64,000 bases of DNA from Paraburkholderia sp. CNPSo 3272 (GTDB taxonomy: Bacteria; Pseudomonadota; Gammaproteobacteria; Burkholderiales; Burkholderiaceae), in NCBI RefSeq assembly GCF_024206495.1, contig NZ_JAMBPQ010000009.1:62001-126000 (forward strand), written 5' to 3'. The position numbers and the translations under genes were made by a program. Under the pieces are notes generated by a model, which did not search any database, had not been told where the DNA came from, and saw nothing but the letters and a program-made list of their open reading frames with translations. Shown here in pieces: positions 1-9,704 of this stretch (its first letter is position 1; each line of letters starts with the position of its first letter).

Positions 1-44
1 ACACTTCAGCAACGAAGCACGCACGCAACACAGGAGAAACGCAA

Positions 45-956
45 ATGAAAGTCGCTGTCATGGGCGCAGGCGCAGTAGGCTGCTTTTACGGCGGCATGCT
101 CGCGCGCGCGGGACACGATGTGGTCTTGATCGGCCGGCCCCAGCATGTCGAGGCCATTACGCGCGATGGGCTGCGCCTCGAAGCGCAGCAGTTCGACGAG
201 CGCATCGGCGCGCCGCATCTCACGGCCATCACCGAAGCCGCCGCCGTAGCGGGCGCGGACCTCGTGCTGTTCTGCGTGAAGTCGACCGATACCGAAAGCG
301 CGGGTGCCGCGATCAAACCGCATCTGGGCGCCGACACGCTCGTGCTCTCGCTGCAGAACGGCGCGGATAACGCCGAGCGCCTGCGCACGGTGATCCCGCG
401 AGACGTCGCGGCTGCCGTGGTCTATGTCGCCACGGAGATGGCAGGGCCCGGCCACGTACGCCATCACGGCCGCGGCGAGCTGGTGATCGAGCCTTCGCGC
501 GCGAGCGACGCCGTTGCGCGCACGCTCATCGACGCGGGCGTGCCCACGGAAATCTCACCGAATGTGCGCGGCGCGCTCTGGGCGAAGCTGATCGTGAACT
601 GCGCGTACAACGCGCTCTCGGCGATCACGCAATTGCCTTACGGGCGTCTCGTGAAGGGTGCGGGCGTGAGCGAAACGATGCGCGACATCGTGGGCGAATG
701 CATGGCCGTCGCGCAGGCCGACGGCGTGACGCTGCCGCCGGACATGGACAGCGCCGTGACACGCATCGCGCAAACCATGCCGGGCCAATACTCGTCCACG
801 GCGCAGGATCTCGCGCGGGGCAAGCTCAGCGAGATCGATCATCTCAACGGCTACGTCGTGCAACGCGGCGCGGCGCTAGGCGTGCCCACGCCTGCGAATC
901 GCATGCTGCAAACGCTCGTGCGGCTCATCGAGGACAAGGCGCGCGAGGCGATCTAG
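45..956 (+). CDS. panE: 2-dehydropantoate 2-reductase family protein
   Basis: Ketopantoate reductase family enzyme of 303 aa, expected to be cytosolic and to reduce 2-dehydropantoate to pantoate with NADPH in pantothenate synthesis. The first residues carry a Rossmann motif (GAGAVGCFYGG), and the family signature around FCVKSTDTE and SLQNGADN follows. The C-terminal helical domain contains the WAKLIVNCAYNALSA segment that holds the catalytic lysine in this family. Length is normal. The start at 45 has a good ribosome site (aggaga) 7-8 bases upstream. Burkholderiales carry several paralogues, some with catabolic roles, so the pantothenate role is a family-level inference. It converges on the thioesterase gene 20 bases downstream. 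Confidence 0.85.
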   Translation: MKVAVMGAGAVGCFYGGMLARAGHDVVLIGRPQHVEAITRDGLRLEAQQFDERIGAPHLTAITEAAAVAGADLVLFCVKSTDTESAGAAIKPHLGADTLVLSLQNGADNAERLRTVIPRDVAAAVVYVATEMAGPGHVRHHGRGELVIEPSRASDAVARTLIDAGVPTEISPNVRGALWAKLIVNCAYNALSAITQLPYGRLVKGAGVSETMRDIVGECMAVAQADGVTLPPDMDSAVTRIAQTMPGQYSSTAQDLARGKLSEIDHLNGYVVQRGAALGVPTPANRMLQTLVRLIEDKAREAI

Positions 957-976
957 CTCGCTCCGCTCTCGTTGAG

Positions 977-1426
977 TCAGCGGTCGAACACGAGCAAGGT
1001 GGAGGTGGCAGATGCGTAGAGCTTGCCCTGCGCATCCGTGATGCTAGCTTCCGCGAAAGCCGCGCGGCGGCCGATGCTGAGTACCCGCCCTTCCGCGCGC
1101 ACAGCGCCGGTGTCGGCGGTCATGGGCCGGTGGTACGCGACCTTCAGTTCCAGCGTGGTGTAGCCCTGATTTGCGCTGAGGCGCGAATGCGCGGCGCACC
1201 CGCACGCGGAATCGAGCAGCGTGGCCGCGTAACCGCCGTGCACCGTGCCGATGGGGTTGTACACGTGCAGACCGGGCGTGCCCTCGAACACGGCGCGGCC
1301 CTCCTCGACTTCGACCAGCCTGAAGCCGAGCGTTTCGCCAATGGCCGGGCCACGGCTCCCGTGCAGCATGCGCTGCAGCTGTTCGATCCCGGTCAGGCCA
1401 GGGGGCATTTCAGCAACGAGGTTCAT
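977..1426 (-). CDS. PaaI-family acyl-CoA thioesterase
   Basis: Hotdog-fold thioesterase of 149 aa, related to PaaI. The core HVYNPIGTVHGGYAATLLDSACG holds the conserved N-x-x-G-x-x-H-G-G loop, followed by a strand with TTLELKVAYHRP. Such enzymes hydrolyse phenylacetyl- or hydroxybenzoyl-CoA type thioesters and often release CoA from dead-end intermediates of aromatic catabolism. It lies 150 bases downstream of boxA on the same strand, which fits a housekeeping role in the benzoyl-CoA route, but co-transcription is not shown. An upstream in-frame ATG at 1489 is possible; I chose 1426 because GGAG lies 8 bases before it and the extra 21 residues have no family counterpart. Confidence 0.8.
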   Translation of the reverse strand: MNLVAEMPPGLTGIEQLQRMLHGSRGPAIGETLGFRLVEVEEGRAVFEGTPGLHVYNPIGTVHGGYAATLLDSACGCAAHSRLSANQGYTTLELKVAYHRPMTADTGAVRAEGRVLSIGRRAAFAEASITDAQGKLYASATSTLLVFDR

Positions 1427-1575
1427 TAGGCAGTCTCCGTCTATGGCGCGCGCCGGTTTGCAGCTCTGCGCGCCTGTGCGATTCGCCATCGTAACGCTTA
1501 TCGAACGATCGTGCTTAAATACCGCGAACCTGTCGCGGGTTTCGATTCAGGCCTCGATTCATTGCGGCGGATGTT

Positions 1576-2835
1576 TCAATACGTCTCGAGATGCAGCCGC
1601 CCTTCCCGCTTCAGGCGATCCCACAACGCCTCCCAGCCCATGCCGTGCTTTTCGGCGATCTCCTGAAGCGCCTGCAGCACGCCATCTTCCATGCCCTTCA
1701 AGCCGCAGACGTAGACATGCGTGTTACCGTCCTCGAGCAGTTGCGCGACGTCCACGGCGCGCTCGCGCATGGCGTCCTGCACATAGCGACGGGGCTTGCC
1801 ACGCGTACGTGAGAAGGCGAGGTTCGTGTCGATGAAATCCTTCGGCAGATTCATCAGGGGTCCGAAGTAGGGTAACTCTTGCTGCGTGCGCGCGCCGAAA
1901 AAGAGCATGAGCTTGCCGGTCGCGCCTTTGAGCCTGCGGCGGCGGCGATATTCGGTCATCGCGCGCATGGGCGCGGAACCGGTGCCCGTGCAGATCATCA
2001 GCAGATGCGAGTTCGGATGGTTCGGCATGAGGAACGTACTGCCGAACGGACCGATTACGGTCACCACGTCGCCCTTCTTCAGATCGCAGAGATAGTTCGA
2101 GCACACGCCATCGGTTGCGTTGCCGCTGTGATCGCGCGTCACGCGTTTCACCGTGAGTGAAACGTTGTTGTAGCCGGGGCGCTCGCCGTCGCGCGGGCTC
2201 GCAATCGAGTACTGGCGTGCGTGATGAGCCCGACCTTCCGCGGTCGCGCCCGGCGGCAGGATGCCGATGGACTGGCCTTCCAGCACCGGGAACGGCATGG
2301 CGCCGAAGTCGAGCACGATGTGATGGATGTCGCTTTCGGTGGCGTCGTCGGTGAGGCGATAGTTGCCGACCACGGTCGCCGTGGTGGGCGCCTTGCGCGT
2401 ATAGAGCTGGACGTAGGGGCGCGCCGCCGACCACGGCGGCACGGTCGAACCGCGCACCATGTCGGAGCCGCCCACGGGCGCCTCGGCGGCATTCGGCGCC
2501 GCTTGCGCAACGCTCGCCCCATCGCCCGCTTCAGGCGCGACGACCGGGGCGCCCATCGACGGATTCTGCGCGGGCAGTTCGTCCCACGTGTACTGCTCGT
2601 CGATGCTGTACGTCTCGGTCCTGAGCACATTGCGCCAATTGTCGATCGCGCCGGTCGGGCACGGCGGCACGCAGGCCATGCAGGCGTTGCAGACGTCCGC
2701 CTTCACCACATAGTTGGTGCCGTCGTGCGTGATCGCGTCGACAGGGCACGTTTCCTCGCACGTATTGCAGCGTATGCAGATTTCAGGATCGATCAGATGT
2801 TGCCTGAGAATTTCCACGGGTAGCGGACCGTTCAT
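1576..2835 (-). CDS. boxA: Benzoyl-CoA 2,3-epoxidase reductase subunit BoxA
   Basis: BoxA (419 aa) is the reductase that passes electrons from NADPH to the oxygenase BoxB for epoxidation of benzoyl-CoA. The N-terminus has two 4Fe-4S ferredoxin motifs: C20, C23, C26, C30 and C49, C52, C55, C59. A linker rich in Ala and Pro (about 90-125) leads to a ferredoxin-NADP reductase module with the FAD motif RQYSIASPR and the NADP-binding region [16 protein letters not shown]. The start has GGGAG upstream. It is the third gene of a boxC-boxB-boxA run on the minus strand, with 52 bases between boxB and boxA. Assignment is secure from domain order and neighbours. Confidence 0.96.
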   Translation of the reverse strand: MNGPLPVEILRQHLIDPEICIRCNTCEETCPVDAITHDGTNYVVKADVCNACMACVPPCPTGAIDNWRNVLRTETYSIDEQYTWDELPAQNPSMGAPVVAPEAGDGASVAQAAPNAAEAPVGGSDMVRGSTVPPWSAARPYVQLYTRKAPTTATVVGNYRLTDDATESDIHHIVLDFGAMPFPVLEGQSIGILPPGATAEGRAHHARQYSIASPRDGERPGYNNVSLTVKRVTRDHSGNATDGVCSNYLCDLKKGDVVTVIGPFGSTFLMPNHPNSHLLMICTGTGSAPMRAMTEYRRRRRLKGATGKLMLFFGARTQQELPYFGPLMNLPKDFIDTNLAFSRTRGKPRRYVQDAMRERAVDVAQLLEDGNTHVYVCGLKGMEDGVLQALQEIAEKHGMGWEALWDRLKREGRLHLETY

Positions 2836-2887
2836 GATTGTCTCCCACCGCGGCGCGCGAACGCGTGGCTGCGCGCCGCCGCTCCCC

Positions 2888-4327
2888 TCAGTTAAAGCGC
2901 ACGTATTCGAAATCGATGGGCTGCCGGTTGATGCCCATGGCCGGCGGCGCGATCCAGTTGGCGAACTTGCCCGGCTCGATCACGCGGCCCATGAGCGAAG
3001 CCACGTAGGCGCGATCTTCCGCGGTGGGCAGCCATTTCGCTTCGTTCGCGGCCCATTCGGTCTCGCCGATCACGCGGCCCTCCGGCGACACGCGCACGCC
3101 CGCAAACGTGCCGATCTGGCGGTTGAAGGCCTTGTGCGGCACGGTGAGGCGAGCATCGATGCCAGCTTTTTCCAGCACCTTGTTCCAGCGGTTCACGCCC
3201 GCAATCGAGTCCTTGATGTAGTCGTCGCGCAGCACTTCGTTCATGGCATTGAGCATCGGCACTTCGCGCTCCACGAGCTTACCGTCCTGCACGTCGAGCA
3301 AACGGTATTGCTGGCCTTCGAGCTGGTGGTCGTCGTCGCGTTTGGTCTCTTCGTAGCGGCCCTTCAGGCCGGAGCTGTAGAAGGTCGCGGCATTCGACGA
3401 GTGGTCGGCGCCGAACAGGTCGATCGTCACCGAATAGTGGAAATTGAGGTAACGCTGGATCGTTTCGAGGTCGATCACGCCCGCGGCGCGCAAGCGGTTC
3501 ACGTCGTCGGTCTTCAGCTCGTTCATGAGCTGCGCGGTGCGTTGCACGACGCGCGAGATGCCCGACTCGCCGACGAACATGTGATGCGCCTCTTCGGTCA
3601 GCATGAATTTCGTCGTGCGCGCGAGCGGGTCGAAGCCGGATTCGGACAGCGCCGAAAGCTGGAACTTGCCGTCGCGGTCGGTGAAGTACGTGAACATGAA
3701 GAACGCCAGCCAGTCGGGCGTTTTCTCGTTGAACGCGCCGAGAATGCGCGGGTTGTCGTCGTCGCCCGAGCGGCGTTCCAGCAATGCTTCGGCTTCCTCG
3801 CGGCCGTCGCGGCCGAAGTAGCGATGCAGCAGATACACCATCGCCCACAGGTGCCGGCCTTCCTCTACGTTCACCTGGAACAGGTTGCGCAGGTCGTACA
3901 TAGAGGGCGCCGTAAGGCCGAGATGGCGCTGCTGCTCGACCGAGGCGGGCTCCGTGTCGCCCTGCGTGACGATGATGCGGCGCAGGTTCGCGCGGTGCTC
4001 GCCCGGCACGTCCTGCCACGCCGCCTCGCCCTTTTGCGCGCCGAAATGGATCTTGCGATCCGCTTCGCCCGGCGTGAGGAAGATGCCCCAGCGATAGTCA
4101 GGCATCTTCACGTGGTCGAAGTGCGCCCAGCCGCCCGCGTCGACGCTCACCGCCGTGCGCAGATACACGTCGTAGCCATGCGAGCCGTCGGGGCCCATGT
4201 CGCCCCACCACGAGAGGAAGTTCGGCTGCCACTGTTCGAGCGCGCGCTGCAGCGCACGGTCGTCGGCGAGGTTGACGTTGTTCGGGATCTTTTCGCCGTA
4301 GTTAATCGTAGAGTTGATCGTGGACAT
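2888..4327 (-). CDS. boxB: Benzoyl-CoA 2,3-epoxidase oxygenase subunit BoxB
   Basis: BoxB (479 aa) is the diiron oxygenase that forms 2,3-epoxybenzoyl-CoA. Candidate iron ligands are visible: E126, the E156-x-x-H159 pair in [11 protein letters not shown]217, and E246-x-x-H249 in [10 protein letters not shown]. This is the spacing expected of the class, with two helices each giving an ExxH motif. Length matches characterised BoxB proteins (about 475 aa). A ribosome site (aaggaa) precedes the ATG. It sits between boxC (38 bases upstream in transcription) and boxA, so the three genes most likely form one operon read from the promoter near 6.1 kb. Confidence 0.97.
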   Translation of the reverse strand: MSTINSTINYGEKIPNNVNLADDRALQRALEQWQPNFLSWWGDMGPDGSHGYDVYLRTAVSVDAGGWAHFDHVKMPDYRWGIFLTPGEADRKIHFGAQKGEAAWQDVPGEHRANLRRIIVTQGDTEPASVEQQRHLGLTAPSMYDLRNLFQVNVEEGRHLWAMVYLLHRYFGRDGREEAEALLERRSGDDDNPRILGAFNEKTPDWLAFFMFTYFTDRDGKFQLSALSESGFDPLARTTKFMLTEEAHHMFVGESGISRVVQRTAQLMNELKTDDVNRLRAAGVIDLETIQRYLNFHYSVTIDLFGADHSSNAATFYSSGLKGRYEETKRDDDHQLEGQQYRLLDVQDGKLVEREVPMLNAMNEVLRDDYIKDSIAGVNRWNKVLEKAGIDARLTVPHKAFNRQIGTFAGVRVSPEGRVIGETEWAANEAKWLPTAEDRAYVASLMGRVIEPGKFANWIAPPAMGINRQPIDFEYVRFN

Positions 4328-4365
4328 TGCGGTTCCTTGTGGCTACGCCTTGGCGGAGTCGGAGA

Positions 4366-6042
4366 TCAAACGCGGGCAACGTCGAACTGCGCCTTGCTGC
4401 CCTTGCCGTACACCTTGAGCGCGCCTTTCTCGCCCACGGCGTTGGGCCGGTTGAAGATCCAGTTCTGCCACGCGGAAAGCCGGCCGAAGATGCGCGTTTC
4501 CATGGTCTCCGGCCCGTTGAAGCGCAGATTCGCCTCCAGACCCGTGAGCGCGTCGGGCGACATGACCGCGCGCTCTTCCAGCGCGAGGCGAATTTCGTCG
4601 GGCCAGTCGATGTCGTCGGGCGAGGCCGTCACGAGGCCCAGGCGCTCCGCCTCGACCGGCTTGACCGCTTCGCCTATCTTCTCGCGCACGGCATCGAGTG
4701 ATTCGGTTTCCTCATAGAAACGCCGCGCGAGACGCGATTGATGCGTGACCATCGGGTAGAGGCCGAAATTCGCTTCCGAGAGCGTGACGGCCGGTTCTTC
4801 GTCTTCGTTCGCAGCCAGCGCGGCCATGTACGTGCGGTCCGCGGCGAACGCGAGTTCAGCGAAAGTGCCGGCGAAGCACGAGCCCGGCTCGATCAGCGCG
4901 AACAGCGAACGCGAAGAGACATCGATGCGGGCGAGCGTGCGGCGCAGCATGCCGATGGTCTCGCGCACGAACCAGTGGTCGCGGTGCGCGAGCAGCGCGG
5001 CGTCGGCGGCGAGCACGGTGCGCGCGTCGCCCGCGGTCTTGAGAATCCACGTGCCGACGTCGAGCTCGTTGGTGCGCATGGAGAGGATGGCGTCGTCCAG
5101 CTCGCGCGCGAACTGCAGCGGCCACCACGATGCACCGGCGGCGACGATTGATTCGATATCCGAAACAGGTTCCACGGCAGGTGCTTTCGCCGTGAAGGTC
5201 GCGGTGCGCTTCGCGCGGTCGATCGTGACATCGACAGTGGCATAGCTCAGGCCGCCGTCGTGTTCCACGCGTTCTATGCGCGGGAGCGCGATGCCCTTCG
5301 CGTGCGCGGGACGATCGCTCGCGGCGGCCAGTTCGAGCGCGCGCGCCTGCACGGCCTGGCCGAACTGATTCGGCTTCACGACTTCGTCCACGAGACGCCA
5401 GGCCTTCGCGCGCTCGCCGCGAATGCCCTCCACTACCGTGCAGAAGATATCGGCGCGGTCGTGGCGCACCTTGCGCTTGTCGGTAAGCCGCGTGAGGCCG
5501 CCCGTGCCAGGCAGCACGCCGAGCAGCGGCACTTCCGGCAGCGCAACCGACGACGACCGGTCGTCCACGAGCATGATCTCGTCGCAGGCGAGCGCGAGTT
5601 CATAGCCGCCGCCGGCACACGCGCCGTTCACCGCCGCAATGAACTTCAGGCCCGAATGGCGCGACGAATCTTCCATGCCGTTGCGCGTTTCGTTGGTGAA
5701 CTTGCAGAAGTTGACCTTCCAGGCGTGAGTGGAGAGGCCGAGCATAAAGATGTTGGCGCCCGAGCAGAACACGCGGTCCTTCAGGCTGGTCAGCACGACC
5801 GTGCGCACTTCCGGATGCTCGAAGCGGATGCGCTGGAGTGCATCGTGCAGTTCGATATCGACGCCGAGGTCGTACGAGTTCAGCTTGAGCTTGTAGCCGT
5901 CGCGAATGCCGCCGTCCTCGGCGATATCCATGCCGAGCGTCGCTACGGCACCGTCGAACGAAAGCTTCCAGTGCCGGTATTGCGAGGGATCGGTGCGGTA
6001 ATCGACCCGCTGCGGGGCGACGGCGGTTTCGGCTGCGGCCAT
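4366..6042 (-). CDS. boxC: 2,3-epoxybenzoyl-CoA dihydrolase BoxC
   Basis: BoxC (558 aa) opens the ring of 2,3-epoxybenzoyl-CoA, giving 3,4-dehydroadipyl-CoA semialdehyde and formate. It belongs to the crotonase superfamily but is about twice the usual length, with one complete crotonase domain in the N-terminal half (oxyanion region VFCSGANIFMLG, and FIAAVNGACAGGGYELALACD) and a second, divergent one in the C-terminal half. AGGAG lies 7 bases before the ATG. It is the first gene of the box operon; the TGCA-rich region directly upstream is the likely BoxR control site. The aldehyde dehydrogenase (BoxD) that completes the upper pathway is not in this window. Confidence 0.96.
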   Translation of the reverse strand: MAAAETAVAPQRVDYRTDPSQYRHWKLSFDGAVATLGMDIAEDGGIRDGYKLKLNSYDLGVDIELHDALQRIRFEHPEVRTVVLTSLKDRVFCSGANIFMLGLSTHAWKVNFCKFTNETRNGMEDSSRHSGLKFIAAVNGACAGGGYELALACDEIMLVDDRSSSVALPEVPLLGVLPGTGGLTRLTDKRKVRHDRADIFCTVVEGIRGERAKAWRLVDEVVKPNQFGQAVQARALELAAASDRPAHAKGIALPRIERVEHDGGLSYATVDVTIDRAKRTATFTAKAPAVEPVSDIESIVAAGASWWPLQFARELDDAILSMRTNELDVGTWILKTAGDARTVLAADAALLAHRDHWFVRETIGMLRRTLARIDVSSRSLFALIEPGSCFAGTFAELAFAADRTYMAALAANEDEEPAVTLSEANFGLYPMVTHQSRLARRFYEETESLDAVREKIGEAVKPVEAERLGLVTASPDDIDWPDEIRLALEERAVMSPDALTGLEANLRFNGPETMETRIFGRLSAWQNWIFNRPNAVGEKGALKVYGKGSKAQFDVARV

Positions 6043-6074
6043 GAGCGTCTCCTGTCTACACTTCGTTTCAATGA

Positions 6075-6103
6075 ACGATAGTGCAATGGATTGCTCATGT
6101 AAA
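6075..6103 (-). promoter_or_regulatory. Candidate sigma-70 promoter of boxCBA
   Basis: On the minus strand TTTACA (6098-6103) and TATCGT (6075-6080) are 17 bases apart, ending 32 bases before the boxC start. This is a fair -35/-10 pair. It is overlapped by the TGCA motifs at 6082 and 6113, so a repressor bound there would block RNA polymerase. Confidence 0.55.
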
Positions 6104-6127
6104 GCACATTAGTGCATTTTAATGCAT
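6081..6127. promoter_or_regulatory. TGCA-rich operator region, likely BoxR binding
   Basis: TGCA occurs at 6082, 6113 and 6123, with near matches (ttgctc, agcaca) between. BzdR, the closest well-studied relative of the regulator encoded next door, is known to recognise TGCA repeats. The repeat set covers the boxC promoter. Related words (agtgct, atgcat) recur in the boxR-bclA intergenic region, which supports one regulator acting at both sites. Confidence 0.6.
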
Positions 6128-6168
6128 GAAAGGGGTAAACCCGCGATGCCGCAGTTCACACCCGCCGC

Positions 6169-7125
6169 TCATTCGATGCGAGGCGCCTCCGCGGCCAGCC
6201 GGGCGGCGAGCCGGTCACGCAGTTGCAGGTAAGCGTCGGCGAGTGTCTTTTCGCTGGTGTCGAAGGTCATGTCGGCGCGGCCATACAGTTCACTGCGGCC
6301 AGCCAGGATGCGCTTGAGGTCGTCCATCGCCTCGCTGTTACCCGAGTTGCCCGACATGGGCCGCAGGTCGCCCTGCGCCACGACGCGGCGCATGTGCTCT
6401 TCGGGCGCGGCCTGCAGCCAGACCGTGAAGCAATGCGCGAGCAGCACGTTGAACGTGGCGGGCTCGGAAACGAGGCCGCCCGGCGAGGCGATCACGGCGC
6501 GTGGGTGTTCCGCGATCACGGCCTCCAGCGCCCGGTGCTCGTAGCGACGATAAGCGCTCGCGCCATACAGCGAATGGATTTCCGAAGGCGGACAGCCCGC
6601 CAGCTGCTCGATCACCCGCGTCAGTTCGACGAACGGCACCTTCAGCTCCTGCGCGAGCATGCGCCCGAGCGTGGATTTGCCCGCGCCGCGCAGCCCGATG
6701 AGCGCGATGCGCTCGTTGCGGTGCGGGTCGGCGCTCGTATGCGAGAACATCTCCGCGAGCGCCACGCGCGCGCGCTGCAAGGCGGCCGGATCGCGCCCCT
6801 GCAGCAACTCGCGGATCAGGAGCCATTCCGCAGACGAAGTCGTGACGTCGCCGATCACCTCGGCGAGCGGGCAGTTCAGCGTGGTCGCGATCTGCCGCAA
6901 CACCAGCACGGAGGCATTCCCCACCCCGGACTCCAGATTCGCCAGATGCCGCTCGGAGAGCCCGGTTTCCGCCGCCAGCGTTTTGCGCGTCATGCCGCGC
7001 CGCGCGCGCAGCATGCGTACGCGCTCGCCCATGGCGGTCAGGAACGGATCGCGTTCGGTGCGCTCGCCGCGCGAGGCGTCGTCGGCGGCTTCCGCTGGCA
7101 GCTCCGCAATGTAAGTTTGCTTCAT
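6169..7125 (-). CDS. boxR: BoxR/BzdR-type regulator: HTH plus shikimate-kinase-like domain
   Basis: Regulator of 318 aa with an XRE helix-turn-helix at about 33-90 (RVRMLRARRGMTRKTLAAETGLSERHL region) joined to a shikimate-kinase-like domain at about 138-300 with a P-loop, GLRGAGKST, at 144-152. This architecture is that of BzdR and BoxR, which repress benzoyl-CoA genes and are released by benzoyl-CoA bound to the kinase-like domain. The gene lies between the divergent boxCBA and bclA units and is transcribed with the former, 126 bases upstream of boxC. Function is inferred from architecture and position; both are unusually specific. The ribosome site is weak. Confidence 0.93.
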   Translation of the reverse strand: MKQTYIAELPAEAADDASRGERTERDPFLTAMGERVRMLRARRGMTRKTLAAETGLSERHLANLESGVGNASVLVLRQIATTLNCPLAEVIGDVTTSSAEWLLIRELLQGRDPAALQRARVALAEMFSHTSADPHRNERIALIGLRGAGKSTLGRMLAQELKVPFVELTRVIEQLAGCPPSEIHSLYGASAYRRYEHRALEAVIAEHPRAVIASPGGLVSEPATFNVLLAHCFTVWLQAAPEEHMRRVVAQGDLRPMSGNSGNSEAMDDLKRILAGRSELYGRADMTFDTSEKTLADAYLQLRDRLAARLAAEAPRIE

Positions 7126-7155
7126 CTTAGGGAATCCCTGAAACCGTGTTTATGT

Positions 7156-7194
7156 ACTATAGTGCTTGACATGCATTTTACTAACGGCTAATTT
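7156..7194. promoter_or_regulatory. Overlapping divergent promoters of boxR and bclA
   Basis: Towards bclA, a perfect TTGACA at 7166-7171 is followed 17 bases later by a poor -10 (TAATTT, 7189-7194). Towards boxR, TATAGT (minus strand, 7156-7161) is a good -10 with a weak -35 near 7179-7184. The two promoters overlap and share agtgct and atgcat words (7161-7175), like those before boxC. The layout suggests that one bound regulator controls both directions. Confidence 0.5.
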
Positions 7195-7254
7195 TCCGCG
7201 AAAAGGTTGATCGACGACAAATCCGATCGAATCAGACTGAGCGGAGACAACACC

Positions 7255-8868
7255 GTGCCAATCCCAGCAGCATCGCAGGAACACGCCACGGCCGTGCCGC
7301 CGCCCGCGCAATTCAACTTCGCCACGCATCTGTTCGCGCTCAACGCCGCGCGCGCCGCGAAGACGGCTTATATCGACGACACATTCACGCTGAGCTACGG
7401 CGAACTCGAAATGCAGGCCCGCCGCTTCGCGGCCGCCATGCGCACGCTGGGCGTCCACGCGGAAGAGCGCGTTCTGCTCGTGATGCTCGACACCGTCGAG
7501 TTGCCCATTGCGTTTCTCGGCGCGCTCTATGCGGGTATCGTGCCGGTGGTCGTCAACACGCTGCTCACGCCGGCCGACTATGTGTATATGCTCACGCACA
7601 GCCGCGCGCGCGTGGTGATCGCCTCGGGCGCGGTGCTGCCCGCCGTGAGCGCCGCGCTGGTTGAAGCACAATGTGAGGACTGCCAGTTAATCGTTTCGCA
7701 GCCTGCTTCTCCGCCCGCTTCACAGTCGCTTCCGCATGAACCCCAACACGTCCTCGCCGATTTGATCGCACGCGCCGAGCCCGCTCCGCGCGCCGCGCAA
7801 ACGGGCTGTGACGACATCGCGTTCTGGCTCTACTCGTCGGGATCGACAGGCAAACCCAAAGGCACGGTGCATACGCACGCCAATCTCTACTGGACCGTCG
7901 AGACTTACGCCAAGCCCATTCTCGGCATACGCGAAAACGACATCGTGTTTTCGGCGGCCAAGCTGTTCTTCGCCTATGGCCTCGGCAACGGCCTTTCGTT
8001 TCCGCTCTCGGTCGGCGCGACAACGATCCTGATGGCCGAACGCCCGACCGCCAACGCCGTTTTCGCACGCCTCGTGCAACATCGGCCCACGGTGTTCTAC
8101 GGCGTGCCCACGCTCTACGCGAGCATGATGGCCTCATCCAACCTCCCGGCGCGCGCCGACGTCGCGCTGCGCGTGTGCACGTCCGCGGGCGAAGCGCTGC
8201 CGCGCGAACTGGGCGAGCGCTTCAGGGAACATTTCGGCAGCGACATTCTCGACGGCCTCGGCTCCACGGAAATGCTGCACATCTTCCTCTCGAACCGGCC
8301 GGGCGCGGTCGAATACGGCACCACGGGCCACCCCGTGCCCGGCTACGAAATCGAACTGCGCGACGAGACCGGTGCGCTCGTGACCGACGGCGAGATCGGC
8401 GACCTCTTCATCCGCGGGCCGAGCGCGGCCGTGATGTATTGGTGCAATCGCGAGAAGTCGCGCGCGACTTTCCTCGGCGACTGGGTGAGGAGCGGCGACA
8501 AATACCGGCGCCTGCCGGGCGGCGCCTATGTATACGCGGGCCGCAGCGACGACATGCTCAAGGTGAGCGGCCAGTATGTCTCGCCTATCGAAGTGGAAAT
8601 GGTGCTCATGCAGCACGACGCGGTGCTCGAGGCGGCCGTGATCGGCGTCGATCAGGGCGGGCTCGTGAAGACTTGCGCGTTCGTCGTACTCAAGCAGTCG
8701 GCAGTGGAAACCCCGCACGACGCGTTGGCCGAGCAATTGAAGGCGTTCGTGAAAACGCGGCTCGCGCCGCACAAGTATCCGCGCGACATTCTGTTCGTCG
8801 ACGATCTGCCCAAGACGGCAACCGGTAAGATCCAGCGTTTCCGGCTGCGTCAGCAGTTTCAATCGTGA
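7255..8868 (+). CDS. bclA: Benzoate-CoA ligase
   Basis: AMP-forming ligase (537 aa) that activates benzoate to benzoyl-CoA, the entry step of the box pathway. The AMP-binding signature YSSGSTGKPKG, the motif GLGSTEM, and the C-terminal lysine motif PKTATGKIQRF are all present. Overall features match benzoate-CoA ligases of the BadA/BclA type (about 520-540 aa). I chose the GTG at 7255 because GGAG lies 8 bases upstream; an in-frame TTG at 7207 has no ribosome site. It is divergent from boxR and overlaps the next gene by 4 bases (GTGA), so the two are translationally coupled. Confidence 0.93.
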   Translation: MPIPAASQEHATAVPPPAQFNFATHLFALNAARAAKTAYIDDTFTLSYGELEMQARRFAAAMRTLGVHAEERVLLVMLDTVELPIAFLGALYAGIVPVVVNTLLTPADYVYMLTHSRARVVIASGAVLPAVSAALVEAQCEDCQLIVSQPASPPASQSLPHEPQHVLADLIARAEPAPRAAQTGCDDIAFWLYSSGSTGKPKGTVHTHANLYWTVETYAKPILGIRENDIVFSAAKLFFAYGLGNGLSFPLSVGATTILMAERPTANAVFARLVQHRPTVFYGVPTLYASMMASSNLPARADVALRVCTSAGEALPRELGERFREHFGSDILDGLGSTEMLHIFLSNRPGAVEYGTTGHPVPGYEIELRDETGALVTDGEIGDLFIRGPSAAVMYWCNREKSRATFLGDWVRSGDKYRRLPGGAYVYAGRSDDMLKVSGQYVSPIEVEMVLMQHDAVLEAAVIGVDQGGLVKTCAFVVLKQSAVETPHDALAEQLKAFVKTRLAPHKYPRDILFVDDLPKTATGKIQRFRLRQQFQS

Positions 8869-9704
8869 CAGCGACACACACCATGAACGAAAGCGAATTC
8901 GCCGATCTGCCCGCCACGTCCACGCGCGATGCACTGCGCATCGAATATCGCTGGATCGGCGCGGCCGCCAGCGATGCGCCGCTCGCCGTGTTCCTGCACG
9001 AGGGTCTCGGCTCGATCGCGATGTGGAGAGAGTGGCCCGCCGCGCTTTGTGAACGCCTCGGCATGCGCGGGCTCGTTTATTCGCGCCCGGGTTACGGCCG
9101 TTCCACACCGCGCGCGCAAGGCGAGAAATGGCCGGTCGATTTCATGTCGGCGCAGGCGCGCGATGTCTTGCCCGCTCTGCTCGACGCGCTTGGCGTGAGC
9201 GCGACCGAACGCGCGCGCATGTGGCTGATCGGACATAGCGACGGCGCCTCCATCGCCCTGCTCTACGCCGCCGCTTTCCCCGCAGCCCTCGCGGGCGCAG
9301 TGGTGATTGCGCCGCACGTGTTCGTCGAAGACGTTTCGGCCGACAGCATCGGCGAGGCGAAGGTTGCGTACGAAACGACCCGCCTGCGCGAAAAGCTCGC
9401 ACGCTATCACGAGGATGTCGATTCCGCATTCTACGGCTGGAACGATATCTGGCTCGATCCCGCTTTCCGGTGCTGGAACATCGTCGGCGAACTGGCGTCG
9501 ATTCGCGCGCCGCTGCTCGCCGTGCAGGCGCTCGACGACCACTACGGCACCATGGCGCAAGTAGAAGCAATTGGCGCGGCCGTGCCGCACGCGCGCGTCC
9601 ACGCACTCACGCAGGGCGGCCATTCTCCGCATCGCGACGCGCCGCAGCCGCTGGACGACGTCATCGAGCGGTTCGTTTCGTCACCATGCAAGCTCATGCC
9701 GTGA
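8865..9704 (+). CDS. Alpha/beta hydrolase of the box cluster
   Basis: Alpha/beta hydrolase of 279 aa. The nucleophile elbow G-H-S-D-G appears in LIGHSDGASIALLYAAA, and the acid and His are probably in QALDDHYG and QGGHSPHRD. It overlaps bclA by 4 bases and so is almost surely part of the benzoate unit. An ATG at 8883 is an alternative start. Homologues are often found beside box genes; the role is not settled. It could hydrolyse a lactone or a CoA thioester, for example an accumulating benzoyl-CoA derivative; that is inference. No signal peptide, so cytosolic. Confidence 0.85.
   Translation: MTATHTMNESEFADLPATSTRDALRIEYRWIGAAASDAPLAVFLHEGLGSIAMWREWPAALCERLGMRGLVYSRPGYGRSTPRAQGEKWPVDFMSAQARDVLPALLDALGVSATERARMWLIGHSDGASIALLYAAAFPAALAGAVVIAPHVFVEDVSADSIGEAKVAYETTRLREKLARYHEDVDSAFYGWNDIWLDPAFRCWNIVGELASIRAPLLAVQALDDHYGTMAQVEAIGAAVPHARVHALTQGGHSPHRDAPQPLDDVIERFVSSPCKLMP

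Noticed and set aside
2714-4717. Long open frame of about 667 codons on the plus strand across boxA-boxB
   Set aside because: It is antisense to well-supported box genes and has an Arg/His/Val-biased composition typical of GC-rich shadow frames.
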